The notes beneath the pieces are model-generated. The model was not told where the DNA came from. It did not search any database and saw nothing but the letters and a program-made list of their open reading frames with translations. Below are positions 1 to 11,950 of a DNA stretch of 64,000 nt, in pieces; positions within the stretch are counted from its first letter, which is position 1; every line of letters starts with the position of its first letter. Location: assembly GCF_905220365.1 (NCBI RefSeq), contig NC_061123.1, positions 248,001 to 312,000 of the forward strand, given 5' to 3'. Source of the DNA: Vanessa cardui (lineage: Eukaryota > Arthropoda > Insecta > Lepidoptera > Nymphalidae). Both the position numbers and the translations under genes were made by a program.

Positions 1-312
1 TTACCCTTGAAGTATATATTTTATAATAAAAAAAGAATTATCAAAATTGGTTAACGTGATTTTCAGTTATTCACCTATTTGTCGCGCATATACATAATGC
101 AAATTTAAGACTTATGTCGTTTTCACATGGATACCATCATCGGAAAAAAAAATAAAAAAAATGGGACCCCACGGGAAGCACTACCTTTCAAACAAAAAAA
201 AAATTATCAAAATCGGTCCACCCAGTGAAAAGTTATGAGGAAACAAACATAAAAAAAAAAAAAAAAAATACAGACGAATTGATAACCTCCTCCTTTTGGA
301 AGTCGGTTGAAA
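1..312 (+). repeat. Unclassified lepidopteran interspersed repeat, terminal part
   Basis: The segment runs through A-rich tracts and phrases such as AAAATCGGTCCA and ends in GATAACCTCCTCC...GAAGTCGGTTGAAAA. The same terminus recurs at 21.9-22.07 kb and 56.52 kb, and inverted at 410-475, so it is a dispersed repeat. It is cut by the window edge. I know this terminus as common in Lepidoptera but cannot assign a transposon class. Confidence 0.75.
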
Positions 313-409
313 AATACAGTAATTTTAGTCAAAGAATGCTATATACATATGTTAGTATTATATTATATATATCCTGCCTGTAAGTAAACAAGTCTTAATT
401 CCATGCTTT

Positions 410-475
410 TTTCACTGACTTCAAATTAAGGAGGTTATCAATTTGACGGTATTTTTTATCGTCTGCATAATTTTG
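410..475 (-). repeat. Inverted copy of the GAAGTCGGTT repeat end
   Basis: On the minus strand this reads ACCGTCAAATTGATAACCTCC followed by GAAGTCAGTG. That matches the end of the repeat at 265-312 in opposite orientation, so the two ends face each other about 100 bp apart. Confidence 0.6.
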
Positions 476-1659
476 TATTTAATAATATGCCTGCTTTACC
501 ATTTACAAATGATTTGAATTTATGAAACGGCAAAGTTAAAAATGTCTGCGAAATTTTGTTATAAAAACGGATCCTACCAAGAGAAGGATTTATTGACTTT
601 GCGAAGTAGAAGAATTAGCAGCATGTATTACGGTATAGGTCATTAAATTATATCATACGCGTGATTCATTAATAGGACTTTAATGTATGGCCAGTTGGCA
701 ATTTGACCCGAATTATTATCAGAGTGCACCGCTATACCCCACTACCAAAGAGGATTAAGTTCTAGAGCAAATGTATGAACTATTTGCATTCCAATATCTA
801 TTCCTGACTATTATGTAACTTGCATAAAATATTAATTGGACTTACGTAGCAACTAGCCTTACAAACATGGTATATTATTCAAGCAATTAAATTTTATACT
901 TCTATATACTTGGTTATGTAAGCTGAATGACATAAAAGTAAGTACTATTTATTATATGATTGAATCTGTGAAACAACATCCCTTGCGTCGTAACAACTTG
1001 AAGTGGTTGGGTTGGCTATATGATGGATAGACATTTTAAGTAATTATAAAAAATAATGTCAGTCTTATTATTATATTTTTTTATAAATCTCTAAAGATTA
1101 TTAGGTTACGGTTATTGAGATTCCACTATCCTAAATTACTAAGTGGTAAAAGATATTATATATCTTACATATTATATCTGGATGCAGATTCTTTTGCAGC
1201 AAGCGCACTTTGTGATCATTATATTCAAACTATACCGTAACAAGAAAATTGAAAATTCGTTCTTGAATAAATCAGTAGTAATTAGAAAGAATAATTAATA
1301 TTCAATAATATTATATAATTAACTAGTTGAACCCGTAGCTTTATCCGCGCGAAATTTATAAAACAAACTTTCAACGCCGAGCATATACTCGTACACAACC
1401 TGTGAAATTTCAAGTTTGTAGGTGTTGTAGTTTCTAAGATTTCGTTATTATCGCGTGGTATATCTTTGTTATTATTTCATTTTAAATCGAAATATAATGA
1501 ATATTAGATTCGAGTTTTGAAAACCAGTTAAGTTCACAAAAGATAATTAACATATTTGAGACATTTATAATTCTTATTATAAACCATATTCCTTCGGAAT
1601 CCAGGATAACAGTGCTAAATAATAGTAGTGAACCTTGTATAAGGCGCCACGTGTATGAT
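476..1659. other. AT-rich non-coding stretch
   Basis: No open frame of note, no RNA gene and no repeat I can name. Composition is strongly AT-rich, as expected for intergenic lepidopteran DNA. Confidence 0.5.
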
Positions 1660-1905
1660 AAGACAACTTCGGAAAATGTACACTAGATGGCGCTTACCAA
1701 AAACATCGAGTTTCTGAATCGCGATGGCTAGATTTTCAGAGCTGAAAAGTCCTTACTCAGGTTTTCTTCATAGGCACGTTGAAAAATCTCTTACGCCGGT
1801 TGATCACATGGAGTAAAATACTCCATGAATAGCTAAAACTAATTTTTGAAGCCTTGTACTCGTTGCAAGGTTGGAAAAAGACAAAGAAAAAATCCATAAC
1901 AATTA
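1660..1905 (+). repeat. Probable interspersed repeat containing a short palindrome
   Basis: The phrase CTAGATGGCGCTTACC, then an AATCGCGATGGCTAGATTTT-like motif, recurs in degenerate form inside the TIR element at about 17420-17475. An internal perfect inverted repeat (CATGGAGTA/TACTCCATG, 1807-1827) flanks a three-base loop. Class unknown. Confidence 0.45.
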
Positions 1906-2560
1906 TATCGATTATAAAATAATCGGCCGAAGCTTTATTGAAGTGAGGTTGTGTTTTCAGCTGACTATTGAAAACGATAAAGTATATAATTAAATTGAAA
2001 TCTTAAGCTTTTGAAAGCTTCCTTCATCTTAAAAGTTTAGAAGTTACTTCTATCTTTTAAAATTAATTATGATTCTATATTTATTTAAAGAAAACACATA
2101 TAATAATACTATGTTTGTAAATTGTGCTTAAGATTCTGCTTGAATAACAATAAAACTGAAGTTGTTAGTAGTTTATAGTTAATGTAATCAGTTTAATGTA
2201 ACAGTTATTGTCATACATACATCTTCATCTTTAATATCTGCTCTTACCTGTTTGCTTGTTCCTCATAAACTATAAAACCACTTTTGCGAACCACACTTTC
2301 ATTACTATTATTAATATAGAGCTGACTTATAATATATTGCCATAAAACTTTTTAAATAACAATCAATATTATAGTGTATTGGTATTTAAATTATAACGCA
2401 TAAACATTTTATGTTCATATATTAAAGCACAAAACATGGAAAAATTTTAAAATAATTCATTAATTTCTTAAGATATTTTTATAGATGATAAAAAAGCGTG
2501 GAGTTAATACCTGTAGACTTGCAAGCAGAATATATTAACTTAAATAATTGTATTAACTAA

Positions 2561-2731
2561 CATGACTATTTATTTTTAAAATTTTGAAAAACAGTTACTA
2601 CTGTGTTTTTTGCCGGTTCATCTCGGTAGAATCTATTTTCCGAACCGGTGGTAGCTTCACTTAATTGTAAAATGACGATTCAAAAGTGCTTGTAAAAGCC
2701 TACTTGAATAAACTTTTTATTGATTTTGATT
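2561..2731 (+). repeat. Family A retroelement 3' tail (full-length copy)
   Basis: Diagnostic blocks in order are CATGACTATTT, TTGCCGGTTC, GGTAGAATCTA, CCGAACCGGTGGTAGCTTCA, AAATGACGATTCAAAAGTGC and CTTGAATAAA, ending in TGATTTTGATT. At least nine more or less complete copies occur in this window in both orientations, which fits the 3' end of a non-LTR retroelement or a SINE sharing that end. Confidence 0.8.
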
Positions 2732-2844
2732 AAATCGATTTTTTTATTTAAGAAAATTATTATTATTTTATATAAAAGTATTGTAAGCTTTTCATAACTG
2801 CTAGTATGTTAGAAAGAAGATGTTAATTTAAGTACGTCTTTGTG

Positions 2845-2975
2845 CAAGCTCATATGGATACCACACAGACAGGATATTCCACCGCAAAATATTAGGCTTT
2901 ACTTTATATTACTTGGGTACGAGGGTCATAATATTTTGTTCCTAAGGTTGATGGTGAAATGGTGATGGTTGGACT
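2845..2975 (+). repeat. Degenerate family B retroelement tail
   Basis: Order and wording follow family B (see 12558-12857): TACCAC near the start, TTCCACCGCAAAATATTAGG, then TTCCTAAGGTTGATGGTG. Divergence is high, so this is an old copy. Confidence 0.4.
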
Positions 2976-3692
2976 GATCATTTATAAAAGACTATTACCA
3001 GCAAATCAGTAGAAAGAATACATAGCCATTTTACGTATTAGAGAAGTAGTACATAGGAGTAGTATCTTATATTTTCTGCCTGATTGATTGTGATTATCCT
3101 TAAACTTAACGGCTATTTTACCAGTAGATTGTGCTTAGACAAATATCTGTTAACTAGTATTAATAACATGATTTTTGGTTTTTGTAATGAGTAGACGTTA
3201 TTAGGATAAAAATTAATGTCAATATGTAATAGTCGATACTTCAAAATTAAATTTGTGCAAGACCAAATTTGTGATAGGCAAAGTATTAACCTGGTACTCA
3301 TGAGAGCAATTGTTCGATTCAATAGGCATTCAAACTTAAACGTCAATACAAAAATTCGTGTTTCTGCTATTAATATTAAATATTATTGAAGTTTTCCTTC
3401 ACCTAAAGCCAAATTCTGGTCATAAAATCAGGTCACGTTAATCTTGAAAATGCACAGTCATCGTCACTGAATCAATAACATATTTTACGACAAGAGGAAG
3501 TGGCTTCAACCCAACTTGCAAGATTTTACCTAAACAAACTAAAAAAATTAAAAGTTAAATAACAGCTCGTAAAAATTATGCGTGAGTAAATATACTCGTG
3601 TAAAAACTCCTAAAGTGAGGCAAAACAGAGTTCTTTGGGTCACCAAGTATCTTGAAATACATACTTGAAATACTGACGTAATTTAGAAGTGA
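2976..3692. other. Non-coding stretch
   Basis: AT-rich sequence with one minus-strand open frame (3113-3346) whose low-complexity product lacks any recognisable domain. I regard that frame as chance. Confidence 0.5.
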
Positions 3693-4023
3693 TGTTATTA
3701 CAAGAGCCGAGATGGCCCAGTGGTTAGAACGCGTGCATCTTAACCGATGATTGCGGGTTCAAACTCAGGCAAGTACCGCACATTCATGTGCTTAATTTGT
3801 CTTTATAATTCATCTCACGCTCAGCGGTGAAGGAAAACATCGCGATGAAACCTGCATGTGCCAAATTTAAAAGAAATTCTGCCACATGTGTATTCCACCA
3901 ACCTGCATTGGAACAGCGTGGTGGAACATGTTCCAAACCTTCTCCTCAAAGGGAGTGGAGGCCTTTGGACCAGCAGTGGGAATTTACAGGCTGATGTTGT
4001 TATTGTTTTTGTTGTTACTACAA
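3693..4023 (+). mobile_element. tRNA-derived SINE with target site duplication
   Basis: The body (3704-4012) starts GAGCCGAGATGGCCCAGTGG, giving an A-box-like segment, followed by a B-box-like GGGTTCAAACTC. It then runs through the conserved non-tRNA part, with ATTCTGCCACATGTGTATTCC, the GGTGGAACATGTTCC region and a tail at TTTACAGGCTG. The flanks are 11-bp direct repeats with one mismatch (TGTTATTACAA at 3693-3703, TGTTACTACAA at 4013-4023), as expected after LINE-mediated retroposition. Open frames across it are meaningless. Confidence 0.88.
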
Positions 4024-4251
4024 AAATATATTCGCGATGTGATGCTTTATATCTCACATTTAAATAATTTCAAAAGTTGTAATTATACATTTTACTTAAT
4101 TGGGTATCACCCAATGATAGAAAAGTGTGTATTTTCCAGTTGGACAAATATTACTGAGGAGAAATACTTCCGTGCTAAATATAAAACACTTGGAATTCCT
4201 TTTCAGATAAGAATGGTTTTCTATAAATATTTAATCATTATGAGCCTTGTT

Positions 4252-4882
4252 TTCTACTTTATTGAAGTAGGCTTTTACCAGCACTTTATAGTATCAATAT
4301 AATATTGTGCTTGGTTTGATAACAATTTCCTATATATTTATTCATAACCAGAGTTATTTGGGTAGGACATATCTAAGTGGACGATCACGTAATGCTTTCT
4401 CAAGGACAAGTGAAAGCTGCCACTTCCGTCGCTTAATTCAAAAGTATCAATGGTTTTCCGAGATACGTTAATGTAAAGAATTTCAATTTTTTTCGACAGA
4501 AAGATCCTAAAATATTTTTTGTAGGGCCTAGGACTTTGGAATATACAGTTTTACAACCGGGTTACTAAGGCTAACTATATTTTAAAATATGGTAAAGCTA
4601 ATAATAATCTAACACAAAGTTACGCTGGAATGAGCGTCAAGTGAGACTTCTCGAAATAAATATTAAGTTTATTGTATGAGTGTTGAAGTTTAAATATAGA
4701 GTCGAGCAGCGCGCGTATCTTCGGCGGGCAGGCGCTGTCGACGGCTGATAAAAACTACGCTGAATTGCACAACGATCAACTAATGTAGCACAAATTACAT
4801 TTATGAGTGAATAAATCTAAGTCAAAATATACTCTATTGAAGATCTTATATGCACTTTTGAATTGCTATTTAACAAAATTAC
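4252..4882 (-). repeat. Two short family A tail fragments
   Basis: Minus-strand remnants lie at about 4252-4300 (reverse of AAAGTGCTGGTAAAAGCCTAC) and 4820-4882 (reverse of CAAAAGTGC...ATAGAGTATATTTTGACT). The DNA between them, including a GC-rich patch at 4690-4750, is otherwise featureless. Confidence 0.4.
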
Positions 4883-5084
4883 TTTGCAGTAGAGAGTGTG
4901 CAATCTGGAACACCCGGAAATAGATAATAATAATAACATAGAGTATTTTTTATTTCGGTTGTAAGGCAATTGAGCCAATGTCATTACATGTAGAAGAGAA
5001 GTAACTGTTTAGTCTCTTATCTTTGAAACGCGTTGGTGACGCAAACATATTTAATTCTCATCGCCCTGATGGCTATATGTTAAT

Positions 5085-5240
5085 GTAAATAGTGGCCCAT
5101 CTGAATAGTTACCATCAATCATATATTCTACCAAAACCCAGCAATATTCAGTATTTTTTCATTCCACTTTGAAAGGTAAGTAAACCAGTGTTAATACAAG
5201 CACAAGGCACACTGGTTCGTAATGTTGGTGTAGCAATATA
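5085..5240 (+). repeat. Degenerate family B tail
   Basis: Recognisable blocks are TTCTACC, CAATATTCAGTATT, AAAGGTAAGTAAACCAGTGT and AAGCACAAGGCAC, in family order. Confidence 0.45.
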
Positions 5241-5599
5241 AGGAATGATTTATTTTTTATACGGCAAAAATTATTATAAGCACTTAAATAATAATGAGTA
5301 GTCTTAAATAAAAATTCATAATAAACTTTATAAATTTGAATTTATATCCTGTGTATTAAATAACTTTTATATACATTTTTATCATCTATATAAACTTGAA
5401 ATTTAAATCTTAGAAATATCGTTTGTAATCAATTAATATTATTTCTTTTCAATAAAAGATCCAAATAGAAAATATTATTTATTATGTTTCTTTAGGGTTT
5501 TTTTTTATAATAATTAATTCAAAAATATAACATCGATAACATTTAACAATACTATTAAATGTACATACATAAAACAAATTGCACACATTACATGTCTGT

Positions 5600-5720
5600 G
5601 AAGATTAATCTTTGAAATGTAGCGCACGTGCGCCGATAGACAGTTCCGTGCTCCCTCGGGTAAGAGACTAACTCGGTCGGCATTTGTCAGCTTTGTCCTT
5701 CGACGGGTAAACGGCGATTA
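5600..5720. promoter_or_regulatory. GC-rich island with palindromic E-box
   Basis: This GC-rich patch stands out from its AT-rich surroundings. It contains the perfect 12-bp palindrome GCGCACGTGCGC (5622-5633), a CACGTG E-box of the kind bound by bHLH factors. A donor-like GGTAAGAG follows at 5659-5666. It could be a regulatory element or an alternative first exon; sequence alone cannot decide. Confidence 0.3.
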
Positions 5721-6844
5721 AGGCTTTATTAGCTGTCCCACGACGAATTTTTATCCTCTAACTTATCTTAAACTTAAACTACGTGAGCAATAAGTAACGA
5801 AGTTTCTTCGGGCCACTTGTTTGAATAATATAGATTTAGTTTATATATTAATATAGCCGCTCTTTCACTTTATGAAATTTATGGAACGTCAGGATGAAAA
5901 GTGTATTTATGAGCACAAGTATAATTAAAGTCATAGTACCTACTAACGTTGCACTTTATTTGCTTAGGTGATTTATTATGTATATAGTTACAGCGCGTAA
6001 ATTAGACTAGAGTATATGATTTAGTAGAAATAATTACAAATTGGCTTTTAAAACAATTAAACTCAAATCTAAAGATACAAAAACATCGAACCTATATATA
6101 TAACTCTTTCGGTCACTGTAAGAAATGGTGTTTGATAGTAGCAATTAATGGAAAAATCAATTTTTATGTGAAAAGTATTAGGTACAAGAAAATAAACCCC
6201 ACAGCCATGGGGTGATAAATCAATTACTGGTTACATCTGTGACCGTAGCTAAAAATTTGTAAATAAAAAATCTGCTATAGTAATTACGGTACGTATTACG
6301 TTTTCAGAAAATATTTCATGAGTTGTACTTTTTGAGAAAATATAATTGTATTTACTGTCATTAACAAGGGCTGTTAATGAAGTATTTAATATTTATATTA
6401 CGCCCTGAATAAAATGCCTTTTATAAAACAGAACAGATAATTTATTTATTCATTTGAGAAGATTTATTCAGAATATTTTTTTGTATGTAATGAGTTTATA
6501 TCATATTGTTTAATTTAAATTTGTTATGAAAAGTAATAATGTTTACGTGTCGTTTAAATTTTATGTATATTGCAATTTGCGAATATTATATGCCAGGATA
6601 CACTAGATAAATCATTTTTTTTATTATTATTTTTAGTCAATATTAACCGACATAAATATATTATTTACTAAGACAAATTAATCTGCAGGAAAGAAAATAA
6701 ACAACCAATCCGAACAATTGCATAATAATGTATAGTAATCATCCTTTTATGTATAATATAAGCTTCATATAAATAAATACAGTATATCAATCGGGATGCT
6801 GAAATTATGAAGTATATGCTGCACAATATAGCTAGTCTATGTCT
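5721..6844. other. AT-rich upstream region
   Basis: No repeat or gene recognised. It precedes the candidate promoter at 6845 and may hold regulatory sequence that I cannot identify. Confidence 0.4.
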
Positions 6845-7024
6845 AGTCAGCATCTCCCGCCATTTGCGGTCGGCTGTGAGTCGCGCGCGGTCGTGCTACA
6901 AGCACTACGCCGTAGCTCAAAGCGCTACGCGTATCGAGTGAAGTTTTAATAGTTAATGTGACTGAGTGCTGTGGAATGTTACGATTTGGGACTTGAGTTA
7001 ACTTAAAAAGTTTGTAACTTTAAC
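6845..7024 (+). promoter_or_regulatory. Candidate core promoter and non-coding first exon
   Basis: A sharp GC-rich block (6850-6935, with CGCGCGCGGTCGTG) follows an AT-rich tract. It contains an initiator-like TCAGCA at 6847-6852 and passes into a 5'UTR-like segment ending at 7024 before GTAAGTAT, a near-perfect splice donor. The next good acceptor on this strand followed by a start codon is at 13942, so this reads as exon 1 of the gene whose signal-peptide exon is 13943-13997. The exact start site is unknown; there is no clear TATA box. Confidence 0.45.
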
Positions 7025-8179
7025 GTAAGTATAATAATAATAAATTAGTACTTCATGAACTATTAAGTATAGTAAATCTCACACTTAATCCAAGATATTA
7101 TTACAGAACCATAAATATAAATAAAAATATATTTCAATTATAAGGACACCACGATTGATAAAGGTTAATAAGGCCTTAAAATATATCTTCGTTGTCTTAA
7201 AAGACTAACAAAGTTTTGGCAAAATAGTTTAAAAGTTTTTAAAATAGTAACTAAATTCTTTTATTTGCTTAAAATGTGTTAAAAACAATTTTTGAAATTA
7301 AATTAAAATAATTTAAAGCACAGACTTTTATAATTATTGTTATTATATATAAATATTATAGCAATATGTATATACAGTAAAATAATATGTTGAGTCCTTT
7401 GTAATTAGGAATATACGGGGACTACACAAAATAATTTTTAAGGCATATTAAAATTATTTAACTACTATTAACGCTTTATAATAACAGACTATTAATATTT
7501 CTTAGTGAAAAAAAAACAATTTATAAACAAACACAATGCATAAATAAACAAATAATACTTAAATAACAAGACTTGTTGGCCTCGTGTTATCATAACAAAA
7601 GTTATGAATTTCTGCCGGAACACATAAATCGGGATCGACTCTCGCGAAAACTACCGTTTTCAATGACATTTTCCAATGTGTTTTATGGTACAAGGATGCG
7701 TTACATTTACACTGAACCATATAAAACTATACATACTTTCCGGCACTATATACATTTCTTTTAACACTTACAATTGATACTATAAATTAATAATAATAAT
7801 TTTTTATCATGTAATCGCGTGGGACATATTTTATTTTTGGTCTGGGTTTCATATTATTACGATAAATATGTCTTTTTTAAATAGAATACACGATGTAAAA
7901 AATCCGTCCAATACTAAAATAAAACGTTGAAGGCGGCAAATGGCGTAGGTGCGATATTATACGCTCTCGACTTCATTTAATAACTTTACGAAGTTTTCTA
8001 GAACTGCTTTATTAAATTCAGTGAATTGTCCATCAAGTACTAAACGACTCTCATGTTTTAAGTGTTAATTGTTCCCAAGAAGAGAAAGAAAGAGATTTAC
8101 AAAAACTAGTTACACGAAGAGCTGCGAGTAAAGTATTTTTTTAAGTAATATTATTGTTTTATATAAAAAATACGTATAC

Positions 8180-8410
8180 AGGTAGGTAGATGGTGATAAA
8201 TGGTCACCAATGCCTGTAATATTAATCATTTCTCCGATCAATCAACAATAATGGGGACTAAGATATTATGTCAGTTGTGCCTGTAGTCACATTGGCCCAA
8301 TCATCCATCAAATCTAAACACAACAATACTGAATATTGCTGTTAGACTGTAGAATATATGTTGAGTGGGTGGTACCTTCCCCGAGCTTAGACGAACCTGT
8401 ACTACAAATC
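8180..8410 (-). repeat. Degenerate family B tail
   Basis: Minus-orientation blocks match family B: GATGGTGATAAATGGTCACCA, GGGGACTAAGATATTATGTC, TTGTGCCTGTAGTCACATTG, ACACAACAATACTGAATATT and TGAGTGGGTGGTACC. Confidence 0.7.
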
Positions 8411-8628
8411 AGAGTTAAAAGTGTTATACAATCTTAATCATCATCATCACATCATCATCGATTGGTTAGTGTATTGGTTAACTCCATTCCTTAGGAGTAG
8501 ATATGTAACTCATTACAGCACCCTGTTCCAAAGTAGCCAGAAATATATATAGAAAGGGACATGCTACGCTATATTTTACCAATTAACATATCAAGGGACT
8601 TGAAAAAATCATAAAGGCTTTTACTTAC

Positions 8629-8747
8629 GTTGTTCTCTCTTCGCTCTTCTCGTGTCAACGGTATACCGTTGACTTGTGGACCGCACTTCACTGCACAGGC
8701 TAGATCATGACATGATGTGTACTTTGAGCACATTAAAGCATAGAAAA
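8629..8747 (-). other. Possible minus-strand coding exon, cysteine-rich
   Basis: On the minus strand an acceptor-like CAG (8748-8750) has a CTAAC branch-like motif upstream. It precedes 119 nt that stay open and end exactly at GAACAAC before a GTAAGT donor (8623-8628). The encoded segment contains four cysteines (...CHDLACAVKCGPQVNG...) and a basic/acidic end (LTREERREN). No family is recognised. The frame has no ATG before an internal one, so it would be an internal exon of a gene antisense to the presumed intron. Chance remains possible. Confidence 0.25.
8654..8673. repeat. Perfect 20-bp palindrome
   Basis: The half-site GTCAACGGTA is followed directly by its reverse complement TACCGTTGAC with no spacer. 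It could bind a dimeric factor. It lies within the possible minus-strand exon. Confidence 0.8.
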
Positions 8748-9849
8748 CTGGTATTATAAACAATAATCCGTTAGGAATATCATATTATAAAATAAAATAT
8801 TAATTAAATAAAATTTTAATAACTGCTGACGTGAAAAATACATTATTTCTGAATAAATCCTCCGGAATACATCCTCATGGAACTAAATTTACTACCAAAA
8901 AGGACCTTCGATTTTGCCACGATTCTTCTTCCAAGAAAGCTTAAAGGGGATGAAAGTTTGTATGCAAATTGTTGATTTTAGAAATGCAAAATTCGGGGCC
9001 TTGACTTTCATTGATAAGCTAATGATGATTATCATCAAAAAATATTTGAATAATTTTCTTAATTCCATCCTGTTACGTGGTGTCACTTAACGGCATTGAA
9101 TTAATGATAAAAGTTTATTATTTTTAGTTTAATAAATATATAATTCATTTGTTATATTTTTGAATAAATTAAAATATCTTTACTAAAGAGTTTTTAATAA
9201 GGTATTAACGTTGTGTTTTTTGGTACCTGTCCAATTTAAAATGTGTAATTGAAAATTTAAACTTTAGAATTAATATTAAACAAATCTATTTTGATTGCAA
9301 AAAGCAGTGCAACTCCTTTTGTAATTACTGTTTTAATTGCTTAAATTCGTAATTTATTTTTAACTGCTTTGTTTAAGTTGTTCGAATGGAATATTCAATC
9401 AGTTACACGGCTAGTGACACGAAAAAATACACTTAGTTTGGTCCAATTCAAGTAAATGTTTAAGTAATGATTTTTTTTTTCAATTAAAAAATGTAATTTG
9501 TACTTTTTAATATTTTAATTAAAAAAAGTGTTTGCTAAGTCGAATTAAGTAACAATTTAATTGTAATTACATTAATTAGTTCTCAACGATCGATTTCCAA
9601 TTACACCGATGATAATTAATGCTATTTAATTAAGCTAGAATTAATTAAAGCTAGCATTACATTTTCGTTTGTCTTTGTAGATCGTTTGTCAGGAATGTTT
9701 AAATTTATCCCGGAGAGGGAATTATTTTGAATTCAATGGCTTACAGAGACAATCACAAGATTTATGTAGGGTTACTTTGTATAAATATTTTTTTTAAATC
9801 ACGAATTTCCATACACACTATTAATACTGATGACAAAATTAAAAATGGA

Positions 9850-10185
9850 TCAAAGTGTTGGGCTACAAAAGGGATGACTGAAAGATGCGTGTTGCGGAGA
9901 TGAGAATGCTGAGAGGAATGTGTGGTGTTAAGCGAATGGATAGAGTAAGGAATGAGTACATGAGAGCAAGTTTGAAAGTGACACCAATAGCTGAGAATTG
10001 ATGTGGTTATATAAAGAGGTAGAGGACGACCAAGGAAATGATGGATGAATTGTGTGACAGACGATATGGTTAGAAAAAATGTTACTTGTGAGATGACGTC
10101 TGATAGAGAAGTATGGAAGGAGAAGATATGCTGCGCCGACCCCAAAAAATATTGGGATAAGGACAGAAGGATGATGATGATGATA
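9850..10185 (+). pseudogene. RTE-type LINE remnant (3' end of ORF, decayed)
   Basis: One plus frame reads AEMRMLRGMCGVKRMDRV, then RNEYMRASLKVTPIAEN and a stop. After a deletion and frame change it reads RGRGRPRK, stop, WMNCVTDDM and SDREVWKEKICCADPK. This follows the C-terminal end of RTE-clade reverse-transcriptase ORFs, which typically has MLRWMCG..RMD, RGRPKKRW and CCADP motifs. The locus ends in (ATG)n/(GAT)n, typical of RTE 3' ends. At least two in-frame stops and the missing RT core make it dead. The minus-strand open frame 9762-10145 is an antisense shadow. Confidence 0.8.
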
Positions 10186-11218
10186 AAATTTAAATTCGAA
10201 CTGTCCTAGCTAAGTCCTTTAAATTGTCAACTTTCGTTTAAATTGCATATATAAATTTTACTAAGTCGTACCAAAATTTAAATTCGGACGTAACCTTTCC
10301 GTCCCCAAGGTTAGTTGTTCATAGTCGCCAGTCTACCGATATTATAAATTAAGAAGCTTAAAAAGATCTCAAATATTATACGCAATACTCGTGTTTTGTA
10401 ATTTATTATGAATATAAATTGAGAAAATTATAAGACTTACTAATTTCTTTTTTGTATCTTGAAATATAAAACGAATTTTAATAGCATTTTGTTTAAGCCT
10501 CAGGAAATGGATATTTCAATGATGATCAGATTATTGTTTTTTTTTCTCTCTTCTCTTAGTTTTTACAAGGGTTAGATGATTACTACTTTTACACTTTCAA
10601 ATGATATTATATGCTAATAGTTTCAAGTACGGCTATTCTCAATGGATACTAACCAACATTTAGGATAACATTAAAGTATGATAAGTGATGGGTGCCCGAC
10701 ATTGCCGCAAGGAATTCAGGTGCAGAACCAACTTTAATTCTTTTCGTTAAAACTTTCAGCTGCCAAAAGAATAAGAATATAATTTATTCGATCTCCGATT
10801 TTATTTGGGATGTAAGGATTGGTTAGTGACCAAGCACCAAAGTTCGAATTAAATTAATATTTCATTACACTTAAATATAATAATGTATTTGATAAATAAT
10901 TAAGCTAAGTGGCCATAACATGACTGCAGAGGGAAAGTTTTAATGCGATGCATTCTATTTAAACTCCAGCAGTCCCTTTAGATGGAACAACTCGTAACTA
11001 TACAACTGAACAACTAGAGTTGAAACTTTGTAGAATTTGGAACCGTTCATATAAATATTTGATAACACAATTACATTTTTTGAAATACAACTTCTACTAT
11101 GCTAACGACTAAGAAAAACAATGTATTCCTCATTCAAAAAACTTTGTAGTACTCTTGTTCCTTATTCAAATTCACGATTAAGCTTTTAAATAACTGCCAA
11201 TTTCCATTGTGGATCGAT

Positions 11219-11275
11219 GGCATACACATGTGGCAGAATTTCATTCATATTGCAACATGTAGGTTTTCACAAATC
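11219..11275 (-). repeat. SINE fragment
   Basis: GCATACACATGTGGCAGAAT and ACATGTAGGTTTTC match the reverse of the middle of the SINE seen at 51087-51262. Both ends are lost. Confidence 0.55.
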
Positions 11276-11383
11276 AAGGATATGAGTATGGAACCCCCAA
11301 TTACTGGCAGCACTCATTGCTCACAGTTAAGTTTTACATCCTATATATGAAAGAAAGAGGTAGCTCTAGATAAGAGTAGAAAG

Positions 11384-11459
11384 CATCATGCCGATTCTTG
11401 TCGGTAGAATCTACATTTTTGCTACAAATTGCTTGTAAAAACTTATTTCAATAAATTAC
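11384..11459 (+). repeat. Short family A tail
   Basis: It contains CCGATTCTTGTCGGTAGAAT, CTACATTTTTGC, GCTTGTAAAAACTTATTTCA and ATAAATT, an internally deleted family A 3' end. Confidence 0.6.
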
Positions 11460-11950
11460 ATTGTGGTAAGATTTGATCAGCCTATTAATATATACGAACC
11501 ATAACCCACCGTCGCCTCTAGCTTGACCGTTTTTTAGCAATAAATTGCCGTGTAAACAAAAACACTTGGTGGTCCAGAATACGAATACCTTACAACAATG
11601 GGAGACGTTTAAAAGAATGCCGAGTAATACGGGAATGTTTTGTTTGTGACGTCCAGACGTAACGTGGGGGAATACGAACATAAACTTACGCATTGTTGGA
11701 AGAAAATTCAGAGCTTTGAATTGTTCGTACTTCTTAGTACGATTGTTCTTTTTTCATTTTCTGTAATTTATAATTCGTGTATTAAATAAAACTACTTATA
11801 TTCAGAAATTAAATATTTAAATAGAAAGATGTGCGTATCTGGAATTAATGCAAAAAAAAAAATTATCGTACTTTTCCTTAAAAGTAAGTTATGAGTTATC
11901 GTTTCAGTATTCGCTTCGAAAGCTCCCATACCGATAGTTTTATCTTTGAC

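Noticed and set aside
3858..4302. Plus-strand open frames of 69 and 138 codons
   Set aside because: They read through the SINE at 3704-4012 and its flank; the product is SINE-derived with no domain.
8440..8460. ATC-rich short tandem repeat as a possible second RTE tail
   Set aside because: No adjacent RTE coding similarity was found; treated as simple sequence.
9762..10145. 127-codon minus-strand open frame
   Set aside because: Antisense of the RTE remnant, whose plus frame carries the recognisable RT C-terminal motifs.
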